Of a stretch of 33,070 nucleotides of DNA, positions 15,609 through 22,644 are shown in pieces. The number at the start of each line of letters is the position of its first letter. Position 1 is the stretch's first letter. Position numbers and translations under genes: made by a program. The notes under the pieces are model-generated. The model was given only the letters and a program-made list of their open reading frames with translations, was not told the origin of the DNA and ran no database searches. Source of the DNA: a virus; IMG/VR virus record IMGVR_UViG_3300033552_000037, positions 1-33,070 of that record; one strand, written 5' to 3'.

Positions 15609-16021
15609 TTCAAATCATTAAGCCTAACAAACGCATGAGACATTCCCTGTGCGCTATTGTTTAAAGCTGACTTATGTTGATAGTCCGCCCGTATGCTCAT
15701 TACGTCTGTACTCAGCCCACTTGTATTCATTGTAACAAAATACCCTATGCCCATGTTTCGGGCGTCATACGGCTCATACCTAACAGCACTATTAGTCTTG
15801 ATTGTATCTTGCATCCAATTGCCATTTACAACGCGTTTCCAAATGTATGGCACGCGGTTTGAGTAAAGGGTAAATTTGACTAGTGTAGTGTCTGTTTCGT
15901 TGGTGTTTGTAGTGTCTCCTATCACGGTTGCTGTTATGTTAGTTTGTGGTATTGGTTCGTCATCTTCGCCACAGGAAGTAAGTAAGATTGAAGCTAGTGC
16001 AATAAATAGTAGTTTTTTCAT
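15605..16021 (-). CDS. Phage-encoded surface lipoprotein, exclusion candidate
   Basis: A 138-residue protein with a textbook lipoprotein signal: MKKLLFIALASILLTSC, lipobox LTSC, Cys17 as the lipidation site. The next residues are GEDDE; acidic residues right after the lipidated Cys resemble described Bacteroidota lipoprotein export signals that send lipoproteins to the cell surface. The mature 122 residues are Thr/Asn-rich and beta-like (about 35-135) with no other Cys, and no enzyme motif is visible. It is not a virion-type gene. By analogy with phage lipoproteins such as T5 Llp and TP-J34 Ltp it may block superinfection by masking a receptor or stopping DNA entry; this is inference. It is the last full-size gene of an operon led by an XRE regulator. 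Confidence 0.85.
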   Translation of the reverse strand: MKKLLFIALASILLTSCGEDDEPIPQTNITATVIGDTTNTNETDTTLVKFTLYSNRVPYIWKRVVNGNWMQDTIKTNSAVRYEPYDARNMGIGYFVTMNTSGLSTDVMSIRADYQHKSALNNSAQGMSHAFVRLNDLK

Positions 16022-16239
16022 AGTTGGTTATTTGTTAGTGAAATATGTGGATGTTGTTTAATTGTGTATTCGAATGTGAGTAGCTTGTCGTTATGTTCTT
16101 TTCCTTTGCTTTCAAACTTAATAAATTCATCCATTAAGTCGCAAATATCAAAGCTTTCCCCGTTACCAAATGTGACAATCCAAACGATATCCGATCCCGA
16201 AAAGACCCCTTTTTGTTGTAAGAATTTAACTGCGCTCAT
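16018..16239 (-). CDS. Small hypothetical protein, lipoprotein cassette
   Basis: A 73-residue soluble protein with a beta-like N-terminal half (SDIVWIVTFGNGESFDICDLMDEF split by turns) and a polar C-terminus. The stop overlaps the start region of the lipoprotein gene by 4 nt, and its ATG overlaps the stop of the gene before it, so it is embedded in the same operon. No family recognised. Confidence 0.65.
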   Translation of the reverse strand: MSAVKFLQQKGVFSGSDIVWIVTFGNGESFDICDLMDEFIKFESKGKEHNDKLLTFEYTIKQHPHISLTNNQL

Positions 16240-16592
16240 GGTTTGACAATTTTAATTATTGTTTCAATGTTGCAATTGCGGCCGATTGAATCTTTTATCC
16301 TGCCAGATTCGACCTTAACCCAAACCGATTGTAATATAATATCTCCATAATTACGAACCAATTCAATAGCATGTTGATTATTTGCCCAATCCGACCCTAC
16401 AAATCCAATTTTTATTGTAGTAGGCTTAACGTCAGATTTCAAAAGCATCTTGTACATAACACGCTTACTCCTGAAAACCTTACCAACCAAACTATCGATT
16501 GAAATTTCTTTTGATTTAATCGGTTTGCCTGTTTTTAAATTAACTATACCGTTTTCGTGAATATTTTCGAATAATTGTCTAGCACTTTTCAT
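16236..16592 (-). CDS. Hypothetical protein, lipoprotein cassette
   Basis: A 118-residue basic protein (helical N-terminus KSARQLFENIHENG, then IGFVGSDWANNQHAIELVRNYG near 82-104). Overlaps of 4 nt on both sides place it inside the regulator-lipoprotein operon. No signal peptide or membrane segment is present. I do not recognise the family. Confidence 0.7.
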   Translation of the reverse strand: MKSARQLFENIHENGIVNLKTGKPIKSKEISIDSLVGKVFRSKRVMYKMLLKSDVKPTTIKIGFVGSDWANNQHAIELVRNYGDIILQSVWVKVESGRIKDSIGRNCNIETIIKIVKP

Positions 16593-17110
16593 AACTCAAC
16601 TTTTCTTTTTAATGCTTCATTAATAGCTTCAAGCTTGAAGTCTTCAAAAGAATCTATTGATTCACATAATGGACATGTGTTAAATTCATTACCTTCATCT
16701 GTATAGTCGCTTTCTATTTCATCATGCAAAACCATACACCCACAATCTAAACATTTTAATTTTGTTTTTTCATATTCAAATACATAGTTAGGATTTGGTG
16801 TATGATCAAAAACAAGATGGTCATTATTAAATGTAAAATCAGTTACGCCAAAAGACTTTAATTGTTCAATCTTTGATTTGTCAGTAACAATGCCTTCTAC
16901 TGAAATATATTCACCACCTGCACTCCTAAATACCTGCTCTGCTTTAGTGATAATATACCTATTATTATATCCTGAACTATCAAGTAATTTTTGATTCATT
17001 TTACCCTTGTATTCAAATGTTGCTTCTCCCTCCCTAACAATTATAGTTTTCGATTGACCATCTTTAGGATGTGGTTTTATTGAATACAAATCAATTAATA
17101 CTTTAATCAT
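16589..17110 (-). CDS. Zinc-ribbon protein, lipoprotein cassette
   Basis: A 173-residue protein with a beta-rich N-terminal part (about 1-110) and a zinc-ribbon near the C-terminus: CLDC at 120-123 (plus Cys125) and CPLC at 146-149, separated by an acidic loop. The last 25 residues form a charged helix. Zinc ribbons of this kind bind nucleic acid or proteins, so a regulatory partner of the XRE protein encoded just before it (ATGA overlap) is possible, though unproven. Not a virion-type protein. Confidence 0.72.
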   Translation of the reverse strand: MIKVLIDLYSIKPHPKDGQSKTIIVREGEATFEYKGKMNQKLLDSSGYNNRYIITKAEQVFRSAGGEYISVEGIVTDKSKIEQLKSFGVTDFTFNNDHLVFDHTPNPNYVFEYEKTKLKCLDCGCMVLHDEIESDYTDEGNEFNTCPLCESIDSFEDFKLEAINEALKRKVEL

Positions 17111-17301
17111 AACTCAACTTTAAAATTTAAAACCTTTTCAATATTTGCCAAGTCAAAAGGCCTTGGCTTGCGCTCGCTTCGTTCGATATAACCTACGTAA
17201 TTTGTAGTTTTTCCGATCAAAACAGCTAGATCCTGTTGACTTAACCCTTTAAACTTTCTACGCTTATTTATTTGCCTTCCTACCGATAATTTAATTTCCA
17301 T
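17107..17301 (-). CDS. XRE-family HTH regulator of the lipoprotein cassette
   Basis: A 64-residue protein that is a single Cro/C1-type helix-turn-helix domain (about 7-60): INKRRKFKGLSQQDLA, IGKTTNYVGYIERSERKPR, IEKVLNF. It has no dimerisation or cleavage domain. I place the start at ATG 17299-17301; a TTG two codons upstream (17305-17307) would add two residues but lies inside the -7 promoter element. Upstream DNA holds three palindromes sharing AACAA/TTGTT half-sites, one across the -33 element, so the protein very likely represses its own operon, which ends with the lipoprotein gene. Its stop overlaps the next start (ATGA). Confidence 0.88.
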   Translation of the reverse strand: MEIKLSVGRQINKRRKFKGLSQQDLAVLIGKTTNYVGYIERSERKPRPFDLANIEKVLNFKVEL

Positions 17302-17304
17302 ATT

Positions 17305-17336
17305 CAAACTTACTATTATCTAACGACAATAACAAA
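17305..17336 (-). promoter_or_regulatory. Promoter of the XRE/lipoprotein operon
   Basis: On the minus strand TTTG (17333-17336), a 20-nt spacer and TAAGTTTG (17305-17312) fully match the Bacteroidota -33 TTTG / -7 TAnnTTTG consensus. The -7 box ends 3 nt before the ATG at 17301, so the predicted transcript starts at or next to the start codon (leaderless). The -33 element lies inside the palindrome 17331-17344. Confidence 0.72.
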
Positions 17337-17375
17337 TATTTGTTACAATATTGTTTATTGTTTAACAATTGTTAA
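17331..17375. promoter_or_regulatory. Operator array: three palindromes with AACAA/TTGTT half-sites
   Basis: Three perfect palindromes lie in 45 bp upstream of the XRE gene: AACAAATATTTGTT (17331-17344), ACAATATTGT (17345-17354) and TTAACAATTGTTAA (17362-17375). All share an ACAA/TTGT core, as expected for multiple sites of one dimeric repressor. The first covers the -33 promoter element, giving a direct route to repression. AT-richness makes short palindromes common, but three related ones in this place are unlikely by chance. Confidence 0.68.
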
Positions 17376-17378
17376 CAT

Positions 17379-17410
17379 AAAAAAGAGCCTCAGCATGTGC
17401 CAAGGCTCTT
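17379..17410 (-). terminator. Rho-independent terminator of the cold-shock gene
   Basis: On the minus strand AAGAGCCT (17410-17403) pairs with AGGCTCTT (17390-17383) across a 12-nt loop and runs into six T residues (17384-17379). It lies 31 nt after the csp stop and just upstream of the operator array, so it separates the csp transcript from the XRE operon. Confidence 0.88.
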
Positions 17411-17441
17411 AAGTTCTTGCGGGTATTTGAACGGGTGTTTA

Positions 17442-17633
17442 TTAAATCACTTTCACACCAACACAATTAAGACCTTTTTTGCCTTCAATCGTATCAAATG
17501 TTACTTTGTCATCTGTTTTTAGATCGGTAGTCAATCCGCTTGCGTGTACGAATAGCTCTTTGCCTGTTTTGTCATCAATGATGAAACCAAAACCTTTTTC
17601 TTTATTATAGAATTTTACTTTACCTGTATTCAT
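17442..17633 (-). CDS. Cold-shock domain protein (CspA family)
   Basis: A 63-residue single cold-shock domain: GKVKFYN at 4-10, RNP1 KGFGFI at 13-18 and RNP2 LFVHAS at 27-32, ending NCVGVKVI. Csp proteins bind single-stranded RNA or DNA and act as RNA chaperones or antiterminators. The usual length is about 65-70, so it is complete. It is odd between two tail genes: it has its own promoter candidate upstream and a strong terminator downstream, and so forms a monocistronic unit, probably a host-derived moron. It may favour translation or transcription read-through of phage messages; the target cannot be told from sequence. Confidence 0.95.
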   Translation of the reverse strand: MNTGKVKFYNKEKGFGFIIDDKTGKELFVHASGLTTDLKTDDKVTFDTIEGKKGLNCVGVKVI

Positions 17634-17654
17634 GATACTTTTATTTACTGTTAA

Positions 17655-17681
17655 TGTTTATTTTGAACTTAAAAATAAACA
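17655..17681. repeat. Inverted repeat upstream of csp
   Basis: TGTTTATTTT (17655-17664) and AAAATAAACA (17672-17681) form a perfect 10-bp inverted repeat around a 7-nt loop. It overlaps the candidate -7 box of csp, so it may be an operator; it could also be a weak terminator-like hairpin for the upstream gene ending at 17705. Only two G-C pairs are present. Confidence 0.4.
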
Positions 17682-17704
17682 TAATTACTTATAAATCAAT
17701 GCAA
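17676..17704 (-). promoter_or_regulatory. Candidate csp promoter
   Basis: On the minus strand GTTG at the -33 position (17702-17705 region), an 18-nt spacer and TATGTTTA (17676-17683, 7 of 8 to TAnnTTTG) give a fair promoter match. The transcript would have a leader of about 35-40 nt before the csp ATG. Confidence 0.42.
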
Positions 17705-18622
17705 CTATTCCCTTAAATGAGTTAGGTTTTGGAAGTAAGGATTAAATTTAAGGATAACAGGCGCAAACATAACCCCCTGCACCCAAACAGGAGCATATTC
17801 TGAATTAGGCACAACCTCCCTGTCTACGTGTCTAGTCGGGTTTTGGCTATTGTAATCATTAATAATCACACGCCCCGACTGCATCATGTCTGTTCTTAGG
17901 AACCTATGAACAGGCTCAGGCATTCTACCTATTTGCCATGTAAACTCTTCTACTTGGTCATCTTGCGTCCATATTTGGGAACCATTTGGATACTTAATAT
18001 AAGTTCTTTCGAAATTGCTAGTTTCAAGTCCGAATATTGATCTAGGCAAACGAAGGGAATTATAATAGTTTAGATTCCCAAAGTCATCTATTTTAGAGTC
18101 AGATTCTTTAGAGCCTAAAATACCTTTTCGATACCATTCAGCTCGTACGGTAAAGTCTGCCCTATCGCTTGTATACTTTTGCAGTCTAAATTCAAATGAA
18201 TAGTAAGTAACAGCACCACCAATAGACGGAGTTCCCTCGCCTTTAAACCTATAAACACCCTCTCCTTTTGCAACGAGTATTTTAGCCCATTCAATTTGAT
18301 AACCGATTGCTTTTTCAGTGAATTTATTTGTGTAGAACCCAAACGCTTTAAATGTTCCATAGTCATCATTGACCAGTTCTTCATCTACATACACCCCGTT
18401 TACTTTTTTCTGAATATAAATCTTAGCATCCGGAAACAATTCACCAAAGAACCATATAACCGAGTGTTTATCGTTTTTATACTTAGATGTAAATGAAAGT
18501 TCCGCAAGTGCAGGAAGTTCAAAGCAGCATTCAGCCTTCTTTGGGATTAAGTCTAGGTTATCCGTACCCGTTCCCGTGGTATTTAGTATATAAAAGTCCT
18601 GCTTTATGGCTTGTCCGTTCAT
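17705..18622 (-). CDS. Tail-associated structural protein
   Basis: A 305-residue protein, beta-rich and aromatic throughout (WFFGELFPDAKIYIQKK, YYSFEFRLQKY, WQIGRMPEPVHRFLR), without signal peptide or membrane segment. Position between the major tail protein and the tape measure block indicates a tail role. I recognise no named domain. It follows the terminator at 18652-18683; no strong promoter was seen between, so read-through or a weak promoter must serve it. It ends just before the csp unit. Confidence 0.65.
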   Translation of the reverse strand: MNGQAIKQDFYILNTTGTGTDNLDLIPKKAECCFELPALAELSFTSKYKNDKHSVIWFFGELFPDAKIYIQKKVNGVYVDEELVNDDYGTFKAFGFYTNKFTEKAIGYQIEWAKILVAKGEGVYRFKGEGTPSIGGAVTYYSFEFRLQKYTSDRADFTVRAEWYRKGILGSKESDSKIDDFGNLNYYNSLRLPRSIFGLETSNFERTYIKYPNGSQIWTQDDQVEEFTWQIGRMPEPVHRFLRTDMMQSGRVIINDYNSQNPTRHVDREVVPNSEYAPVWVQGVMFAPVILKFNPYFQNLTHLRE

Positions 18623-18651
18623 AATATTTTATTTATGTAAATGTACTAAAT

Positions 18652-18683
18652 AAAAATGCCTTCACAATTAAGCGAAGGCATTT
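18652..18683 (-). terminator. Rho-independent terminator after major tail protein gene
   Basis: On the minus strand AAATGCCTTC (18683-18674) pairs with GAAGGCATTT (18663-18654) across a 10-nt loop, followed by TTTTTATTT. It begins 29 nt after the stop of the major tail protein gene. It would raise the relative yield of the abundant tail tube protein over distal genes. Confidence 0.85.
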
Positions 18684-18711
18684 CCAACATGAAAACCAAA
18701 TCAACAAACAA

Positions 18712-19632
18712 TTAAACAGTAAATGTTTTAGCAATAACTGGGGCAAAGTCGAAACCTGCTTTAACCGGAGTTAATTTCTTAACCACAGTTGTTAGTGTGC
18801 TAGGAATAACGAACACATACGTACCAGACAATGCAGGCGTTTCCGTTACCGATGTGATTACGATTGGAGATCCATTGCCCGTTAGGGTAAAGTCTGCCAA
18901 AACTAACCCAGACGCATTATATTTGTCTCCTTGAGTAAATAAAGTAGCAAGTTTTGCAGTGAATCCAGTTGTTGTAACGCTCGTAAACGTAGAGTACACA
19001 TCCAACAACCCCTTTAAGGATAACAAACCACCTTCAACTAAAGAATCATTATACACTCGCAGCAATGCATCATTTTCTTTCAATCCAAACTGAAACGATA
19101 CAGTCAAGTATTCATTTGTTGTAGATGAAGCAAAAATGTAATTAGAGTCCAAAGAAGAGGGTTGCATTTTGATTGGATATAAGTCTTGACCTTCTTTAGT
19201 CTTAACAATACCCATCAACTTACCTTGGCTATCTATTAAATAGAATGCTAACTCATCGCATTCACACGCTTTTAATTGTCCTAAGTAGATTGTGCTTTGG
19301 CCTCTTACTTGGAAATTGACAGTACGCGCGCCTTGCTTGATAAATTCACGTGAACCGTTATCAAGCTCTTCAAATGTTGATTCCGATCTCGTAGATTCAA
19401 ATGCATTTAAAGGGGTTGCGATTGGATACCAACGCTTAGATGCATCCGTCTGATTGATTTGTGCTGTTAAGAACGCATCATCAAGAACTTCGTTAGCTGC
19501 TATTTTATTTTCTGTTCCGTCGTTTGCATACGCATACGTAACAATTATGCCGGCTACATCTTTAAAGTTTGACCCGCAAACTTTAAGATAGCCAGTATTA
19601 CCGATTCCTGTTAAACATTCTTCTGCTGCCAT
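18712..19632 (-). CDS. Major tail (tube) protein
   Basis: A 306-residue protein with the N-terminal pattern of siphophage tail tube proteins (MAAEECLTGIGNTGYLKVCG) and a beta-barrel-like body to about residue 205, followed by a Thr/Val/Gly-rich beta domain (about 205-306) that may be an Ig-like decoration domain on the tube surface. It lies after the neck genes and is followed at once by a strong terminator, as expected for a highly expressed structural gene. The identification is by gene order and fold-like composition. Confidence 0.75.
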   Translation of the reverse strand: MAAEECLTGIGNTGYLKVCGSNFKDVAGIIVTYAYANDGTENKIAANEVLDDAFLTAQINQTDASKRWYPIATPLNAFESTRSESTFEELDNGSREFIKQGARTVNFQVRGQSTIYLGQLKACECDELAFYLIDSQGKLMGIVKTKEGQDLYPIKMQPSSLDSNYIFASSTTNEYLTVSFQFGLKENDALLRVYNDSLVEGGLLSLKGLLDVYSTFTSVTTTGFTAKLATLFTQGDKYNASGLVLADFTLTGNGSPIVITSVTETPALSGTYVFVIPSTLTTVVKKLTPVKAGFDFAPVIAKTFTV

Positions 19633-19642
19633 GATGGTAGTT

Positions 19643-19900
19643 TTAAATTAGTTTTATAAGTTTTTTTTCTAAAAGAATTTCAATAATAGACCCTTTCTTT
19701 TCAATTTTAGAACCTGGTGTAAGTTTGCCAAAACGTTCAATTACTTCAGCATTATACATTACAGATTCATCTATCAAAATAGGTTCAATAACATTTTCTT
19801 TTTCTTCCGAAACAACCGGCGTAATTTCTTCTAATGTTTCCACTGGAATAATTTTTTCGATTACTTCTTTTGATTCGTTATTATATGAATGTTTTTTCAT
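19643..19900 (-). CDS. Small acidic hypothetical protein
   Basis: An 85-residue protein with a very acidic, Glu/Val/Ile-rich first half (IEKIIPVETLEEITPVVSEE) that looks unstructured and a folded-looking C-terminal half (VIERFGKLTPGSKIEKKGS). It lies between the neck protein and tail tube genes with gaps of about 10 nt. Small proteins here can be head-tail joining subunits; no family is recognised. Confidence 0.65.
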   Translation of the reverse strand: MKKHSYNNESKEVIEKIIPVETLEEITPVVSEEKENVIEPILIDESVMYNAEVIERFGKLTPGSKIEKKGSIIEILLEKKLIKLI

Positions 19901-19912
19901 AATAATTTTAAT

Positions 19913-20617
19913 TTAACAATCAATGTCGCAACATGTACCGTAAATTGGTAGCGTAATATCTAATTGCTTACCGCTTAAATTGTCATTAAACAACATTCTG
20001 TCTGCTCCTTTAAAGTTGTAATTGGCAAACTTAATTTTATCCTCTGCCCTATAAACGCCTAACAATCCAATACCTTCACTTGATTTGCATGTTTCAATAA
20101 AGGTATTTAGCATGCTCCACATCGGCTCTATTGCATTGTCATCATAGTCATCCGATGTCCATTCTGAGAAATTAGCCTCCGTTAAGAAGAACAATGTTAA
20201 TCCCGGCTGTCTTTCAATTAATGGATCGTTTTCATCCATCGCATCAACATCTTCACTAAACGGCCGTAACAAATACACCATAGGTATTTTGTCTTTCATG
20301 TCGACTATTTGCGTGTTTTCCATGTTGACTTGAGTTATCGAGCCATGGCAAAAGAACGGTGAAGGCAAATCAAATATGCTTACTACAGGCAAAACGGAAC
20401 CCTTTACTAGTACGCTTTCATTGATTACTACATCTAATATTTCGTAATTATTGCCTGATATAGCAAATATTGTATTGCTGTTCTTTTGAAGGTAATGAGT
20501 ACGTCCAGTTGTAAGTAAATAAGTTCCATTTGAATTATCCGTTACCGATTTAATGGTAAAAGTAAACTTCATTTGCGAAACTAATTCCCTTACAATATTT
20601 ACAGTACTTTTCTTCAT
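19913..20617 (-). CDS. Neck/tail-terminator-like protein
   Basis: A 234-residue protein with an N-terminal helix (NIVRELVSQMKF), a small beta domain (about 18-75) and a C-terminal alpha/beta part with conserved-looking KGADRMLFNDNLSGKQ near 203 and a Cys-rich end (GTCCDIDC). It overlaps the connector gene upstream by 4 nt (ATGA) and precedes the major tail protein, so a neck or tail-completion role is likely. No named family is recognised with certainty. Confidence 0.6.
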   Translation of the reverse strand: MKKSTVNIVRELVSQMKFTFTIKSVTDNSNGTYLLTTGRTHYLQKNSNTIFAISGNNYEILDVVINESVLVKGSVLPVVSIFDLPSPFFCHGSITQVNMENTQIVDMKDKIPMVYLLRPFSEDVDAMDENDPLIERQPGLTLFFLTEANFSEWTSDDYDDNAIEPMWSMLNTFIETCKSSEGIGLLGVYRAEDKIKFANYNFKGADRMLFNDNLSGKQLDITLPIYGTCCDIDC

Positions 20618-21108
20618 AGCATTGAAGCATAATCTTTGTTAACGCCGGCATAAGTTGGATAAACAACATTGTCATAAGCGCATAAATACCTGACAACCTT
20701 AAAAGCTCTTATTGCACGGTTATAATAACCTATTAAAAAGAACTTGTTTGCTGGTTCAGACACTTCTGTAACGTTATTAACAGGGCCGTTCATGGTTGAT
20801 TTAACGCTGTTCTTTCTAGAATAAAAGAAGAACACATAAGCCAATACCATTTCCTTTAACCCTATATACTCGACATTTACTCCAACCATATCTTTTACAA
20901 ATGGATTATACAGGTCAAGATAAAGCGGCGCTTGTGGAACCTTAGCAATAGATAAGTCAGCCTGAAATAAACCTAACAATTCAGACCCTAACAACTGGGA
21001 TAATATTTGTTTCTCATATTTTTCAATGAATAAATTAATATTGTCCTGTCCGCTTTTGGCTAACTCGTAGTCTCCAACAAAGTCCGATTTATCAATTAGT
21101 ATTCCCAT
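20614..21108 (-). CDS. Head-tail connector (adaptor)-like protein
   Basis: A 164-residue mostly helical protein (FIEKYEKQILSQLLGSELLG, LKEMVLAYVFFFYSRKNS). A helical connector encoded after the capsid gene with a LL-G-EL-G block is typical of the adaptor that sits under the portal in HK97-like phages of Bacteroidota. It shares a base with the previous stop and overlaps the next gene. The family is judged by pattern and order. Confidence 0.65.
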   Translation of the reverse strand: MGILIDKSDFVGDYELAKSGQDNINLFIEKYEKQILSQLLGSELLGLFQADLSIAKVPQAPLYLDLYNPFVKDMVGVNVEYIGLKEMVLAYVFFFYSRKNSVKSTMNGPVNNVTEVSEPANKFFLIGYYNRAIRAFKVVRYLCAYDNVVYPTYAGVNKDYASML

Positions 21109-21311
21109 TACACAATTTTACCAATTCCTTTATCTTGTAATCTAGTAGCATGCAAAACGTGCAACTTATAAGTAGATCCGTCTTTCAAATGCTTTGTACC
21201 TTTAAATTCCTTTTCATGTTGAACTTTAAAAGTTACAATATCTGAAAACTTATATTCACCTTCAGGAATTACCTTAGATGCTTTTTCTTGAGATTCTTTA
21301 TTTTCTGCCAT
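21108..21311 (-). CDS. Small protein after capsid gene
   Basis: A 67-residue, Lys/Glu-rich protein with a C-terminal beta-like part (HLKDGSTYKLHVLHATRLQDKGIG). Short proteins of this kind often follow the capsid gene in Bacteroidota phages, and it may be a head decoration or connector-associated subunit. It is the first gene after the capsid terminator. Confidence 0.65.
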   Translation of the reverse strand: MAENKESQEKASKVIPEGEYKFSDIVTFKVQHEKEFKGTKHLKDGSTYKLHVLHATRLQDKGIGKIV

Positions 21312-21354
21312 TTCTGTAATATTTAATTTTGAATGTGATTTTTGTATTTTAATT

Positions 21355-21385
21355 AATACCCCTCAAATTTATTTTGAGGGGTATT
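21355..21385 (-). terminator. Hairpin terminator after major capsid gene
   Basis: A perfect 13-bp stem AATACCCCTCAAA (21355-21367) / TTTGAGGGGTATT (21373-21385) with a 5-nt loop lies 5 nt after the capsid stop. On the minus strand the following tract is only moderately T-rich (AATTAAAAT), so termination may be partial, which would let connector genes be expressed at lower level. Confidence 0.75.
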
Positions 21386-21390
21386 TTTAA

Positions 21391-22632
21391 TTATGGTTTC
21401 TCGATGTCAGCCATGATCGTTGCAAAGTTAGCATAGATAAATCCAGGCTTCTTAGCAGTAGATATATAATTGTAGAAGTATTGCTCAACCACAATAGTAT
21501 ATTGATTTCTGATAAAGTCGTCTCCATTGTAACCAATTCTTACAATGATTTCGCCTTTCAAATCAACATGGTAAACAGAACCGTCACCAATAAAGAAGTT
21601 TCCAATCGCAACGCGTGGATCAACTATTACTGTTCCGAACTCGTACGTTTTGCCATCCCATTGGAACGGAGGCATGATATAGTGACCATCAACTCCTTTT
21701 GTAAGCTTCATAGCCCATGCATCAGCAGGATTTAAAACTAATACGTTTGGAGTATAGTATAAAGATTGAAGCTGAGCTATTGCAGCACCGATTGCAGCGT
21801 ATCTATCAGCATTATCGATACTGGCATCTAATCCGTTATAAGCGTAAGGAGAAGCGTTTGCAATCATATCTGTCAGAATTAAATCTGTCATCTTGTTGCG
21901 CACATCAATTCTCATTAATTGCTTAATTGTAGACACCAATCTTGGGAAGTCTTGATCAAATTCCTCTGTAATTACAGAATAGCCAGCAGCCTTGCGATAA
22001 GATGCAGTACGTCTTTCGAATAAATACTGAACTAATGGCTTTAAAGCACCTTCAGCAGTGATATCAAAATCACCTTGCTTAGGTATTTCATCAAACCAAA
22101 TCAATGCGGCAGAATTAGTATTACCTACTGAAACGAAGTTCAATATAAATGGCAGTCCTCTTTCAATTGTGTAAGCTGGGCCGTCACCAAGTCTTAACAA
22201 TGCAGAAGCGGAACCTTGCTCTACAATAGATGCAGCATTACCACCAATCCCAACTGTACCAGTAACACCAGCCGCTTTAATTGTGAATGCAACACTTCCA
22301 GACTTGTTTAACTTGATTGATTCAAGGTCTGATTTTTTAGACTCTAAATCTTTTTTAAACGCATCTAGAACGTTTTCGCCTTCGCCTATTGATTTGTTTT
22401 CAAATTCAGCTAATTTAATGCCTTGAACTTTCAATTTATCAATAAGGTCGTTGTTAGCTTTCAAAACTTCAGTCTTAAATGCTTCAACTTCATCCTTAGT
22501 TGCAACGCCTTTCATAACGTTTGCGTGGTCTGCCTTTAGAGTTTCTTCTAATTTCTTAGACTCTTCTTTGATTTTTTCGGCTGCTTTTTCGCCAAATTTT
22601 ACGACTAATTCGTCGAATTCTTTTTGTTCCAT
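21391..22632 (-). CDS. Major capsid protein, HK97 fold
   Basis: A 413-residue protein. Residues 1 to about 108 are a charged coiled coil resembling the HK97 delta/scaffold domain (EKAAEKIKEESKKLEETL, AFKKDLESKKSDLESIKL). The rest has HK97-family blocks (GLPFILNFVSVGNTNSAALIW in part, AAGYSVITEEF, VLNPADAWAMKL, GNFFIGDGS). The prohead protease encoded just upstream presumably removes the N-terminal domain near residues 105-118 during maturation. A strong hairpin follows the gene. Confidence 0.92.
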   Translation of the reverse strand: MEQKEFDELVVKFGEKAAEKIKEESKKLEETLKADHANVMKGVATKDEVEAFKTEVLKANNDLIDKLKVQGIKLAEFENKSIGEGENVLDAFKKDLESKKSDLESIKLNKSGSVAFTIKAAGVTGTVGIGGNAASIVEQGSASALLRLGDGPAYTIERGLPFILNFVSVGNTNSAALIWFDEIPKQGDFDITAEGALKPLVQYLFERRTASYRKAAGYSVITEEFDQDFPRLVSTIKQLMRIDVRNKMTDLILTDMIANASPYAYNGLDASIDNADRYAAIGAAIAQLQSLYYTPNVLVLNPADAWAMKLTKGVDGHYIMPPFQWDGKTYEFGTVIVDPRVAIGNFFIGDGSVYHVDLKGEIIVRIGYNGDDFIRNQYTIVVEQYFYNYISTAKKPGFIYANFATIMADIEKP

Positions 22633-22644
22633 TTTTAGTAGAGT

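Noticed and set aside
17655-17681. RNA thermometer in the csp leader
   Set aside because: The inverted repeat overlaps the predicted -7 box, so one arm would not be in the transcript if that promoter is right.
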